Below, piece after piece: positions 24,728-33,769 of a stretch of 64,000 bases of DNA (position 1 is its first letter; each line of letters opens with the position of its first letter). The notes under the pieces were generated by a model. That model saw only the letters and a program-made list of their open reading frames with translations, ran no database searches and had not been told where the DNA came from. A program made the position numbers and the translations under genes. The DNA comes from Fimbriimonas ginsengisoli Gsoil 348 (GTDB taxonomy: Bacteria; Armatimonadota; Fimbriimonadia; Fimbriimonadales; Fimbriimonadaceae): NCBI RefSeq assembly GCF_000724625.1, contig NZ_CP007139.1, positions 1,054,001 through 1,118,000 of the forward strand, given 5' to 3'.

Positions 24728-25576
24728 TCACTCCCGGTTTGGGCCGGTCAAAGTGGCGCGGTGAACTTTTACCCAGTATCGCTCCAGGTTCGGAAGTCTT
24801 TCTAGGACGGAGACGCCTCGATCGACAAGGTGCGTATTACGGATGCCGTAGAGCCAGAATCTCGTTAGATTCACGAGCGTCGCTAGGGGCGTCAGGGTGT
24901 CTACGGGGCCAACTCCGTCTAGGGTGAGCTCTTCTAATCGGGTCAGCGAAGACAGGTGGTTCAGGGTGGAGAATCCCCAACAGTCTTGCACCTTTAACTC
25001 GTGCAGGTTTGTAAGTCGAGCTATCGCGGAGGCGTCTCGCAGCTTCCTCATTCGAGCGATTCGCAGGTATTCGAGGTGGGTCAGCCCGCCAATCGGTTCC
25101 AAGGTCTCGATCGATCCGCTGAAGATGGTCAGCCGCCGGAGCCAGGCAAGGTTGGCAATTCCGGAAAAGTGTTTGTTCGGTAAGCGATCGAGGCAAAGCC
25201 TGCGGAGCCAGTGCGCCTCGAAGACCCGCGAGACCGTGGGCGACCAAGGGTCGAGATTGCATTCCTCCAGGTTGGGGAAGCGGGTGAAGTCGACCTTGGG
25301 CCCCCGCATATTGAACATCCCAAGCCACCTCAGGTTAACCAGGTGGTGGATTGGCCCAATGTCCGCTCCGTCGTGGAGGTAACTGAAGCCTTGCAAGTGG
25401 GACAGGTCCTTCAGAAACGAGAGGTCGGAGTTCTCAGGACCAACGGAGAGTCCGACGATCCCCGCCTCGGCCGCTGCCCGCGCAGTCTCATCGTTCCAGA
25501 CACACCTTAGGGTCATCCAAGGCCCGCTTTCCTTTTTGTCGATCTGGAACGGTGGCGGCTCGTAATCGAAGTACAT
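24728..25576 (-). CDS. leucine-rich-repeat-like protein
   Basis: The 282-residue product from ATG 25576 contains about eight LRR-type units of 20-24 residues. Examples are LTHLEYLRIARMRKLRDAS, LTNLHELKVQDC, LTRLEELTLDGV and LVNLTRFWLYGI. No signal peptide is visible from this start, so it may be cytoplasmic. A TTG at 25651 would add 25 residues. LRR domains bind proteins; no partner can be named. It has no obvious operon partner. Confidence 0.7.
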   Translation of the reverse strand: MYFDYEPPPFQIDKKESGPWMTLRCVWNDETARAAAEAGIVGLSVGPENSDLSFLKDLSHLQGFSYLHDGADIGPIHHLVNLRWLGMFNMRGPKVDFTRFPNLEECNLDPWSPTVSRVFEAHWLRRLCLDRLPNKHFSGIANLAWLRRLTIFSGSIETLEPIGGLTHLEYLRIARMRKLRDASAIARLTNLHELKVQDCWGFSTLNHLSSLTRLEELTLDGVGPVDTLTPLATLVNLTRFWLYGIRNTHLVDRGVSVLERLPNLERYWVKVHRATLTGPNRE

Positions 25577-25773
25577 GGACGTGTCATACCGTATGCCGTG
25601 AAGCGGTTTGCCCGGCTTACACCTGTGCGGTAAAGAGGCTCGCAGTTTCAAACCATAAGGTTTCCGAGTCGGAAACAGTTCAGAAACAAGCCTCGGTTAA
25701 GATGGCATCGTAACCTGCTCGGGGCCGATGTGGATTCCGGGCTATGCGTAACGTCGCGCGCTCCGAGGAACCT

Positions 25774-26211
25774 ATGCGCGAAGATACGCTCACTCAATTG
25801 ATGGAAGGCTCGCTCGTCAGCGAGAGCCGTTTACAGTTTCTAACCCGGACCGGCAAGGCCGCGCCCCAGTTTTTGCAGGGCGTCTATCCGTTCGTCGGCG
25901 GCGGGATCGTAGATCTCGCGCCCCTCAACCGAGAGCTCTCTTTCGAGGTGCCGCGCGGAAAGTCCGCCGAAGTTCTATACATTCGGGCCGGCAATTCGTC
26001 GGAGGAGCTCGTATACCTAGCTTTGATGGCGGACGGCCGGCCGATCCGGTATGTCCCGCTCGGTCCCTCGGCCAACCAGCACGTTCCTCTTGCCATCGTG
26101 GAATCCCGTCCGGCGGGCACCCTCTTGGAGGTTTGGCTCGGCGCTCCTAAAGGGGTTACGGGCGTGATCGTCATCGACGTCGGTCTGGTCGTCGTTCAGT
26201 CCGGGGCATGA
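25774..26211 (+). CDS. hypothetical protein coupled to nasA
   Basis: This 145-residue protein has no recognised domain. It is mostly beta-strand-like (ELSFEVPRGKSAEVLYIRAG, GVTGVIVIDVGLVVVQSG) and lacks a signal peptide. ATG 25774 has GAGG five bases upstream and is preferred to ATG 25744. Its TGA overlaps the nasA ATG (ATGA), so it is almost certainly translated with the nitrate reductase. A role in nitrate reductase assembly or regulation is only a guess from position. Confidence 0.7.
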   Translation: MREDTLTQLMEGSLVSESRLQFLTRTGKAAPQFLQGVYPFVGGGIVDLAPLNRELSFEVPRGKSAEVLYIRAGNSSEELVYLALMADGRPIRYVPLGPSANQHVPLAIVESRPAGTLLEVWLGAPKGVTGVIVIDVGLVVVQSGA

Positions 26212-28280
26212 TCGCGACTCACTGCCCTTACTGCGCCCTCCAGTGCGGAATGAATCTGGCGTCAAGCGATGGCCGTATCGCGGTCCTTTCTCGTCCCGAT
26301 TTCCCAACCAACAAAGGAGGTCTGTGTTCCAAGGGTTGGACGTCCGCCTCCCTGCTCGATAGTCCTCAACGCCTCCTCAGTCCGCTGATGCGACGCGAAA
26401 AGGGGAGCCCGCTGGAACCGGTTTCCTGGAACGAGGCGATCGGTGAAATTTGCCGTCGCATCGCCGAGATACAGAAAGACCGCGGCGTCAATTCGATCGG
26501 GGTGTTCGGAGGGGGCGGCCTGACGAACGAGAAGGCGTACGCGCTCGGCAAGTTCGCCCGGGTCGCGCTACGCACATCCAACATCGATTACAACGGACGG
26601 TTCTGCATGTCGTCCGCGGCAGCGGCGAACATCCGCGCCTTTGGCATAGATCGCGGTCTTCCGTTTCCGATCGAGGACATCGCAAATACGGAAGCAATCC
26701 TGCTGGTGGGAAGCAACGTGGCCGAGACGATGCCGCCGATCATGCAGTACTTCGACGCGCAAAAAAGAGCTGGGGGGTGCTTGATCGTCGTCGACCCGCG
26801 CAAAACTCCCACCGCCACATCGGCGACCCTCCACCTTCAAACAACCCCGGGGACCGACCTCGCCCTTGCGAACGGCATGCTGCATATCGCCATCGAGGAG
26901 GGGGTTCTCGACGAGGAGTTTATCGCCAGTCGCACAAACGGATTCGATGCCGTGAAACGATCGGTCGCCTCTTATTGGCCGGACCGGGTCGAGCGAATGA
27001 CCGGCGTTCCCATCCAACAGCTTCGTCTCGCAGTCAAGTTGCTGGCCGAAGCTAAGTCCGCAATGATCCTTACGGCGAGAGGCGCCGAACAGCACTCGAA
27101 GGGCGTGGACACCGTCCTCAGCTTCATCAATCTCGCCCTCGCGCTCGGCAAGGTGGGCAAACCGAATTGCGGATACGGCTGCGTCACCGGCCAAGGCAAC
27201 GGTCAAGGTGGGCGGGAGCATGGCCAAAAGGCGGACCAACTCCCCGGCTATCGTCGAATCGATAACCCCGAGGCGCGCGCCCATATAGCCTCGGTGTGGG
27301 GAATCGAAGCGGCCGACCTACCTGGCCCCGGGCTTTCCGCCGTCGAGCTGCTGGGTTCGATCGGCACGGAACGAGGCATCGAAGCCCTGATCGTCATGGG
27401 CTCCAACCCGGTCGTTTCGGCTCCCAATGCGGGTCGAATCCGTGAAAAGCTCGCGGCATTGAAGCTGCTGGTCGTCTCGGACATTTTCCTGACGGAGACG
27501 GCGCTGCTTGCCGATGTTGTCCTACCCACCGCGCAATGGGCCGAGGAAGAGGGCACTATGACCAATCTAGAAGGCCGCGTCCTCCTTCGGCGCAAGGCGA
27601 CGGAGCCTCCCGTCGGGGTCAAAACCGACCTCGAAGTGATCAAGTTGCTGTCCGAAGGCTTGGGCCATGGCAGGTTCTTTTCCGACGAGCCCGCTAAGGT
27701 CTTCGAGGAGCTGGGCCGGGCTAGCGAGGGCGGCGTCGCCGACTACTCGGGGATCAGTTACGAGAGGATCGCCGCCGAGGACGGCGTCTTCTGGCCATGT
27801 CCCTCTTCGGACCATCCAGGAACCCCGCGTCTGTTTCTCGATCGATTCGCCACCCCAGATGGCAGGGCCCGATTTCACGCCGTGATGCACCGGCCGGCGG
27901 CCGAGGAGCCTGACGAGGACTACCCACTTTATCTCACTACCGGCCGGGTGATGGCTCACTACCAATCCGGCGCTCAAACCCGCCGCGTGAAGGAGCTCTC
28001 CGCTTCTTCACCAGAACCGTTCGTGGAGATGCATCCGGCGCTCGCAAGTCGCCTCAACACCGGGGACGGCTGCTTGGTCTCGGTCCGGACCCGGCGGGGC
28101 AGGGCCATCCTCAAGGCCAAGCTCACCCAATCCATTCGCCAGGACACGATCTTTGTGCCGTTCCACTGGGGGGGCCATGGTTCGGCGAACCTGCTGACCA
28201 ACCCGGCGCTCGACCCGGTTTCGAAAATGCCCGAATTCAAAGTTTGCGCGGCCAAGGTCGAGTCGATGGACGACGGCTAG
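26208..28280 (+). CDS. nasA: assimilatory nitrate reductase, catalytic subunit
   Basis: This 690-residue protein is a molybdopterin-guanine-dinucleotide oxidoreductase of the NarB/NasA type. The N-terminal [4Fe-4S] ligands are CPYCALQCGM and GGLCSKG. MGDs-binding segments include DYNGRFCMSSAAAA, VGSNVAETMPP and VMGSNPVVSAPNAG. The C-terminal MopB domain has LTTGRVMAHYQSGAQTRR and PFHWGG. There is no Tat signal, which fits a cytoplasmic assimilatory enzyme. It reduces nitrate to nitrite for NirBD encoded downstream. The usual C-terminal [2Fe-2S] extension of some NasA proteins is absent. Confidence 0.93.
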   Translation: MIATHCPYCALQCGMNLASSDGRIAVLSRPDFPTNKGGLCSKGWTSASLLDSPQRLLSPLMRREKGSPLEPVSWNEAIGEICRRIAEIQKDRGVNSIGVFGGGGLTNEKAYALGKFARVALRTSNIDYNGRFCMSSAAAANIRAFGIDRGLPFPIEDIANTEAILLVGSNVAETMPPIMQYFDAQKRAGGCLIVVDPRKTPTATSATLHLQTTPGTDLALANGMLHIAIEEGVLDEEFIASRTNGFDAVKRSVASYWPDRVERMTGVPIQQLRLAVKLLAEAKSAMILTARGAEQHSKGVDTVLSFINLALALGKVGKPNCGYGCVTGQGNGQGGREHGQKADQLPGYRRIDNPEARAHIASVWGIEAADLPGPGLSAVELLGSIGTERGIEALIVMGSNPVVSAPNAGRIREKLAALKLLVVSDIFLTETALLADVVLPTAQWAEEEGTMTNLEGRVLLRRKATEPPVGVKTDLEVIKLLSEGLGHGRFFSDEPAKVFEELGRASEGGVADYSGISYERIAAEDGVFWPCPSSDHPGTPRLFLDRFATPDGRARFHAVMHRPAAEEPDEDYPLYLTTGRVMAHYQSGAQTRRVKELSASSPEPFVEMHPALASRLNTGDGCLVSVRTRRGRAILKAKLTQSIRQDTIFVPFHWGGHGSANLLTNPALDPVSKMPEFKVCAAKVESMDDG

Positions 28281-28352
28281 TCCTCGCCCGCCCTTTCTTC
28301 GTGATGGGTGAGTTCGACGAAACCACCCAACCGGCCGTTTCGGAGGTTGATT

Positions 28353-29948
28353 TTGAAGCTCGCCAGTCTTAAGAACAGCGGGAACGCCCCCACTTTGTTC
28401 AGCGCTTTCCTACATTTCGATATCTCGTTTATGGTTTGGGTGATTCTTGGCGCCCTTGCGCCGTTCATCATGACGGACGCCGGGCTGACCGGGGAAAACC
28501 TACAGGTGACCCCGTCCGCCGCGATCACGAAGGCGGGACAATACACGCTCGTCGTTAAGGCAGCCGACCCCGCCAAGCATCAGCCCGGCAACGTCTACAA
28601 CCTGCTCATCAAGCCTGGCGCACCGGGGGTTGCCACCCGTTCGAGCGTGAAACCGGTCGAGGCGTTCGTGGTGAACAACGCGGATCCGGCCACCCTCGAT
28701 GCGGTAAACGCGCGGTCCCGGTTGATTCACGTTCAGCTTGGCTCGGGCGCAAAGGGGAACCCCAACGAAAACGTCGTCCCACTAAGCCCGATGAGCACCC
28801 TCGTCGCGGCCGGTCATTCATCGCAGCCGGTCGCCAACGGGTACCCGTCGTCGACCAAGCTGACCCTCATCGGCATTCCCCTGCTCGCGGCTGGGTTTTG
28901 GCGCATCATGATCGGGATCCTCGTCGATCGTCTCGGCGCCCGAAAGGTTGGCATTGCCTCTCTGTTCGTCACGCTCCTACCGTTGCTCCTCGGTTGGCAA
29001 TCGGCCACTTCGTACGGGATGCTGGTCTGCGTTGGAATCTTCCTCGGGGTCGCAGGCGCTTCGTTCGCGGTCGCTCTGCCGCTGGCTTCGCGCTGGTACC
29101 CACCCGAAATGCAGGGGATCGCGATGGGGATTGCGGGAGCTGGGAACTCGGGAACGGTTCTCGCCACGATTGCCGCGCCCTTGCTCGCTCAGCGGTTTGG
29201 CTGGCACGGCGTATTCGGATTGCTGGCGATTCCGGTTGCCTTGACTCTGGTCATCTTTACCCTCCTCGCCAAAGAACCTCCCCGAACGTCGCCGCCACTG
29301 CGGGCCGTGGACTTCAAAGCCGTCCTCGCAAGTACCGACCTTTGGCGCTTTTGCCTGCTCTACTTCGTCACCTTCGGCGGCTTTGTGGGGCTTTCCACGT
29401 TCGCCAACACTTTCTTCGTGGATCAATTCGACGCCCCCAAAGCGGCCGTTGGCCTGTGGACCTGGCCGTTCATCGTCGCGGGTTCGCTGTTGCGCCCGGT
29501 GGGTGGAGCGCTGGCCGACAGGTTCGGCGGGTTACGAATGCTCACCATCCTCTACGGGGTGGTGCTTGCCGCTTCGGTCGGCGTCGCCCTCTTTGTTCAC
29601 AGCTTCCCAGCAACTTGCCTCTTGCTCCTCTTCCTCATGGGCGCCCTCGGCATGGGCAACGGCTCGGTGTTTCAGCTCGTTCCGCAGCGATTCAAAAACG
29701 AGGTCGGTGTGGTTACCGGGCTCGTTGGCGCCGCGGGCGGAGTCGGCGGCTACTATCTCAACTTCGCGTTGGGCCACCTGCACGATGCGACGGGTACCTA
29801 CGCCTCTGGATTCGTCGCGGTGGGCGCGATCACGATAATCGCGATGGCGACGCTCAAAACCGCCCCCAACTGGTCGGCGATTTTCTCGGAGCCCTCCCGC
29901 CGGCTAGCCCCTTTGCCGGTCGGCACCCCCGCCGCTTCCATGGATTGA
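28353..29948 (+). CDS. narK: NarK-type nitrate/nitrite transporter with large first periplasmic loop
   Basis: This is a major facilitator protein with nitrate-porter features: FLHFDISFMVWVILGALAPF as helix 1, RIMIGILVDRLGARKVG, GIAGAGNSGTV and GLVGAAGGVGGYYLN (nitrate signature-like glycine-rich helices). GGAGG at 28342-28346 sits six bases before TTG 28353, making this start likely; GTG 28308 would add 15 residues. Between helix 1 and helix 2 there is an insertion of roughly 120 residues (from LTGENLQVTPS to NGYPSSTKL) where usual NarK proteins have about ten. It lies between nasA and nirB. Confidence 0.9.
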   Translation: MKLASLKNSGNAPTLFSAFLHFDISFMVWVILGALAPFIMTDAGLTGENLQVTPSAAITKAGQYTLVVKAADPAKHQPGNVYNLLIKPGAPGVATRSSVKPVEAFVVNNADPATLDAVNARSRLIHVQLGSGAKGNPNENVVPLSPMSTLVAAGHSSQPVANGYPSSTKLTLIGIPLLAAGFWRIMIGILVDRLGARKVGIASLFVTLLPLLLGWQSATSYGMLVCVGIFLGVAGASFAVALPLASRWYPPEMQGIAMGIAGAGNSGTVLATIAAPLLAQRFGWHGVFGLLAIPVALTLVIFTLLAKEPPRTSPPLRAVDFKAVLASTDLWRFCLLYFVTFGGFVGLSTFANTFFVDQFDAPKAAVGLWTWPFIVAGSLLRPVGGALADRFGGLRMLTILYGVVLAASVGVALFVHSFPATCLLLLFLMGALGMGNGSVFQLVPQRFKNEVGVVTGLVGAAGGVGGYYLNFALGHLHDATGTYASGFVAVGAITIIAMATLKTAPNWSAIFSEPSRRLAPLPVGTPAASMD

Positions 29949-30010
29949 CGAAGTTCGACGACCGGAAACATGGCGGAAACAAATGCGCGATAGACTCCTA
30001 ATCGTCCCTC

Positions 30011-30053
30011 AAAGCAGGGCATGGCGATCGAAGCCGATCGCCTGCTCTGCTTT
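30011..30053 (+). promoter_or_regulatory. long hairpin in the leader between narK and nirB
   Basis: A stem of about 19 pairs is formed by bases 30011-30030 and 30035-30053, starting AAAGCAG and ending CTGCTTT, with one bulged T, one G-T pair and loop AAGC. It lies in the 239-base gap before nirB. It could terminate narK mRNA or act as an attenuator for nirB. Only three T follow, so a simple intrinsic terminator is doubtful. Confidence 0.6.
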
Positions 30054-30187
30054 CGCAAAGTTGCCACCCTTGGGCATCGCCGCCTGCGAACAAGACCTCC
30101 GACGGTCCTCCTTTATCACCGTAGTACGGCTGGGCGCTTTCTAGTCAAAGCCCCAACCGCCACTTACCCAGCGCGGAACCCAACACA

Positions 30188-32632
30188 GTGAGCCCAAAGC
30201 AAAGATTAGTCGTGATTGGCAACGGCATGGCCGGCGCCCGAACTGTCGAAGAGATCCTGGCCCGAGGTGGTCGAGACTCCTTCGACATCACCGTCCTCGG
30301 TGAGGAACCGCACGGGAACTACAACCGGATTCTCCTCTCCAAGGTGCTCAGCGGATCGCAGGATCCGAGCGAGATCCTTCTTAACCCGATCGACTGGTAT
30401 GCCGACAACGGAGTGACCCTCAAGACAAACTCCAAAGTGTCCTCAATCGACCGGGCCGCAAAGAACGTCCAAACCGCGGACGGCTCCGTCGTTCCTTACG
30501 ACCGGCTTATCATCGCCACCGGAAGCCGGCCCATGGTTCCGCCGTTCGGAGGGCTCCGCACCGATGACGGCGCGCTGAAGCCCGGCGTCTTCGTTTTCCG
30601 AACCATCGAAGACTGCGTCGACATCGCCGCTTACGCACGCAAATGCAAACGCGCCACCGTCATAGGCGGCGGGCTCCTCGGGTTGGAATGTGCGCGGGGA
30701 TTGCTCGAGCATGGCGTCGAGGTTCACGTCGTCCACCTCGGATCCCACCTCATGGAGATGCAGCTCGACCGCCAGGCCGGCGAGATCCTCAAGGAAACTC
30801 TGCGGACGATGGGGCTCCACGTTCATCTGGGCCGCTCCACGAAGTGCATCCTCGGAGATAACCAGGTCGAAGGTCTCGCCTTTGCAGATGGAGAAACTCT
30901 CGACTGCTGCATGACCGTCATCTCGTGCGGCATCGTCCCCAACGTCGAGTTGGCCAAAGATTGTGGCCTTACCGTCAAACGGGGGATCGTGACGGATGAC
31001 CAGATGCGGTCCGTCGACGATCCCGACATCTTTGCCGTTGGCGAATGCGCCGAGCACCGTGGACGGGTCTACGGCCTCGTAGCTCCGCTGTGGCACCAGG
31101 GTCAAGTCCTGGCCGATGTCATCACCGATACCAACCCGACCGCTCTCTATCCGGGTTCGAAATTAGCGACAAAGCTGAAGGTGATGGGCGTCGATCTGGC
31201 GACCATGGGGATCACCGAGCCGGCGCCGGACGACGAGGTCGTTCAATTCAACGAGTCGCGCCGCGGCCGATATAAGAAGCTGATCATCCGGGACGGAACG
31301 CTCGTCGGCGCGATTCTTCTTGGCGAAACCGAGAAGGCCGCGACCCTTCTTCAAGCCTTCGACCGAGGCTCCGCCCTGCCGGAAGATCGGGCACAACTCC
31401 TCTTCTCCCTCGAAGGAAACAAAGCCGAAGCTTCCGTAATCGACGCTCCCGACGACACGCAGATTTGTAACTGCAATGGCGTCTGTAAATCGGCGATCGT
31501 CCAGTGCGTTAAAAACGGCCGCAAGAGTCTGAAATCGGTGATGGACGCCACCCGAGCCGGCACCGGTTGCGGGTCGTGTAAGCACCAAGTTCAACAGCTC
31601 GTCGAGTGGGCGGCGGATGGCGCAGTGGAGGCCGACCCCACCATTCACTACTACGTTCCTGGCGTTCCGCTGGCCAAGCCCGAGTTGGTCGCCGCGGTAC
31701 GTGAACAGGGTCTGAAGTCGGTGTCCAGCGTCTTCGACGCTTTGGCCGGGGGCCAAGAAGACCCGTCGAGCAAGATGGGCCTGGCTTCCCTCCTGAAGCA
31801 AATCTGGGGCGCGGATTACGAGGACGAACGAGACGCCCGCTATATCAACGACCGCGTCCACGCCAATATTCAAAAGGACCGGACATTCTCCGTCATCCCC
31901 CGAATTTACGGCGGCGTCACTTCCCCCGACCAGCTACGCCGGATCGCCGACGTGGCGGACAAATACGAGGCGCGCTTGGTCAAGATCACTGGCGGGCAGA
32001 GGATCGACCTCCTGGGGATTAAGAAGGAAGATCTGCCGGACGTCTGGAAAGACTTGGGCATGCCGTCCGGCCACGCCTATGCGAAAGCGTTCCGAACTTG
32101 CAAGACCTGTGTCGGCACCGATTTCTGCCGCTACGGCCTCGGCGACAGCACCAAACTTGGCGTCGAGATCGAAACCCGATTCCAAGGTCTAGAGAGCCCC
32201 GGAAAGCTTAAGCTCGCCACCGCCGGTTGCCCCCGAAATTGCTCCGAAGCCTACGTAAAGGATGTCGGCGCGGTCGCCGTAGAAGGAGGGCGGTGGGAGA
32301 TCTACGTCGGCGGAGCCGCCGGAGCCCATGTCCGTAAGGGAGACCTCCTCTGTACGGTCGATTCCCACGCCGACGTTCTGCTGTTCGTTGGAAGGTTCCT
32401 CCAGTACTACCGGGAAAACGCGAAGTATCTTGAGCGGACTTACGGATTTGTCGAGCGGATCGGGATCGCCAAGATCCGTGAGGTCGTGGTGGAAGACAGC
32501 GAGGGTATCGCGACCCACCTGGACCACGCAATGCAGCAATCGGTCGACGCCTACGTCGACCCTTGGCTGGAGGCGGAGCAGCCGGTTTCGGTCCACCAGT
32601 TTGCGAGCCAGCTTGTGGGGGTGACCGGTTGA
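30188..32632 (+). CDS. nirB: NADH-dependent nitrite reductase, large subunit
   Basis: This 814-residue protein has the full NirB order. The FAD/NAD-binding pyridine nucleotide reductase spans residues 1-400 (VVIGNGMAGARTVEEIL, VIGGGLLGLECARGLLEHG). A BFD-like [2Fe-2S] domain follows (CNCNGVCKS and GTGCGSCK). Two ferredoxin-like half domains come next. The siroheme/[4Fe-4S] domain has CVGTDFC (C-x5-C) and CPRNC (C-x3-C). It reduces nitrite to ammonium with six electrons. The siroheme genes follow in the same cluster. It overlaps nirD by four bases (TTGA). Confidence 0.95.
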   Translation: MSPKQRLVVIGNGMAGARTVEEILARGGRDSFDITVLGEEPHGNYNRILLSKVLSGSQDPSEILLNPIDWYADNGVTLKTNSKVSSIDRAAKNVQTADGSVVPYDRLIIATGSRPMVPPFGGLRTDDGALKPGVFVFRTIEDCVDIAAYARKCKRATVIGGGLLGLECARGLLEHGVEVHVVHLGSHLMEMQLDRQAGEILKETLRTMGLHVHLGRSTKCILGDNQVEGLAFADGETLDCCMTVISCGIVPNVELAKDCGLTVKRGIVTDDQMRSVDDPDIFAVGECAEHRGRVYGLVAPLWHQGQVLADVITDTNPTALYPGSKLATKLKVMGVDLATMGITEPAPDDEVVQFNESRRGRYKKLIIRDGTLVGAILLGETEKAATLLQAFDRGSALPEDRAQLLFSLEGNKAEASVIDAPDDTQICNCNGVCKSAIVQCVKNGRKSLKSVMDATRAGTGCGSCKHQVQQLVEWAADGAVEADPTIHYYVPGVPLAKPELVAAVREQGLKSVSSVFDALAGGQEDPSSKMGLASLLKQIWGADYEDERDARYINDRVHANIQKDRTFSVIPRIYGGVTSPDQLRRIADVADKYEARLVKITGGQRIDLLGIKKEDLPDVWKDLGMPSGHAYAKAFRTCKTCVGTDFCRYGLGDSTKLGVEIETRFQGLESPGKLKLATAGCPRNCSEAYVKDVGAVAVEGGRWEIYVGGAAGAHVRKGDLLCTVDSHADVLLFVGRFLQYYRENAKYLERTYGFVERIGIAKIREVVVEDSEGIATHLDHAMQQSVDAYVDPWLEAEQPVSVHQFASQLVGVTG

Positions 32633-32970
32633 CCCGATCTACGATCACCCAGCGGGATCTAGGCCCGGCGGACCGGATCCCTTTAGGGGAGGGTCGAGAA
32701 TTCGATATCGAAGGTCAGATGATCGCCGTCTTCCGATCGCGGAACGGCAATGTCTACGCTACGCAGGCTTCTTGTCCCCATCGGAACGGACCGTTGGCCG
32801 ACGGATTGCTTGGCGGATCTACGATTGTTTGCCCGCTACACGCGAGAAAATTCGACCTTGAAACGGGCAAATCCCAGTCGGACGATTGTTTCCTTCGAAC
32901 GTATTCGATCTATCTGGCTGATAATGGACACTTAATCCTGAACTTCGATGCGGCAGAGTTGCCGACGTGA
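32629..32970 (+). CDS. nirD: nitrite reductase small subunit, Rieske-type
   Basis: This 113-residue protein starts at TTG 32629, overlapping the nirB stop (TTGA). It has intact Rieske ligands, SCPHRNGPL and VCPLHARKFDL, whereas NirD of some bacteria has lost them. It would deliver electrons to, or stabilise, NirB. It ends 80 bases before the winged-helix regulator. Confidence 0.9.
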   Translation: MTRSTITQRDLGPADRIPLGEGREFDIEGQMIAVFRSRNGNVYATQASCPHRNGPLADGLLGGSTIVCPLHARKFDLETGKSQSDDCFLRTYSIYLADNGHLILNFDAAELPT

Positions 32971-33050
32971 GAGAAGTTCGGGTGAATTCGGTTTGCCGTC
33001 AACGATACCGACGGCGTCCCGCAAAGTAGCGGCCCTCAATTGCTTTGGGA

Positions 33051-33767
33051 ATGCTGCGCTTGATGCACCGGATCTTAACTTATGGCGTGGAGGCTTTGGC
33101 CACGGCTCGGAAACTACCGTCCGATCGGTATGTTTGCGCGTCGACCGAACTCCTCGGCACCATGACCGAAACCGCCATCGACCTCGTCGGAGCCTTCGGA
33201 GGCCGTCCGCCGGACCTTCTCCTTGCCGACATCACCCGCCAACACGACTGCCTTCCCATCAAGCATCTTCGGCGCGTATTTCGCGAAATTTGGGACGATA
33301 AGCCACCCCAGTTGCCGTGCATCGCGATGGTGTCTCCCAACCAGCTCTCACTTCCGGAGATATTCGCCATCGTCGAGGATTTTCTTATCCCGCCCTTCAG
33401 TCAGGTCGAAGCGCAGGCCCGGATATCGAGGCTCATGTTCAAACATCGAAAAGTCGAGTCGTCGAACTCCATCCAATTCTTCGATGTGACCCTGGATCTG
33501 GATGCGGCCGTTGCCCTGAACTCCAACGGCTGCCGCATTCCCTTGACCCCAAAGGAATTCAACTTACTCAGCTTTCTATGCAGCCACCGCGGCAAGTTCT
33601 TCTCCCGCGAAATGCTGGTGAACCTCGTTTGGGGTGTCTCATTCGAAGGCGGCGAACGGACCGTCGACATCCACATCCGCCGCATCCGAGCGAAGCTTCC
33701 GACCCAGGCCGCCAGCTTCCTGGAGACGCGCCGCGGGATCGGTTACGGCTTCCGGGGGGTGGAGTGA
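33051..33767 (+). CDS. atypical OmpR/PhoB-type winged-helix regulator
   Basis: The C-terminal half is a clear OmpR-type DNA-binding domain: LTPKEFNLLSFLCSHRGKFF, VDIHIRRIRAKL and ETRRGIGYGFRGVE. The N-terminal half is receiver-like in size but lacks the usual acidic pair (it reads HRILTYG instead of a VDDD motif). An Asp in PDLLLADI may match the phospho-acceptor position. It is therefore probably a phosphorylation-independent or atypical response regulator. Its place between nirD and the siroheme genes suggests control of nitrate assimilation. ATG 33051 was preferred to TTG 33045. Confidence 0.82.
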   Translation: MLRLMHRILTYGVEALATARKLPSDRYVCASTELLGTMTETAIDLVGAFGGRPPDLLLADITRQHDCLPIKHLRRVFREIWDDKPPQLPCIAMVSPNQLSLPEIFAIVEDFLIPPFSQVEAQARISRLMFKHRKVESSNSIQFFDVTLDLDAAVALNSNGCRIPLTPKEFNLLSFLCSHRGKFFSREMLVNLVWGVSFEGGERTVDIHIRRIRAKLPTQAASFLETRRGIGYGFRGVE

Positions 33768-33769
33768 AG

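Noticed and set aside
24502-24805. Small plus-strand frames between the lipoprotein and LRR genes
   Set aside because: No ribosome site, no similarity, and two overlapping frames compete; no reason to choose one.
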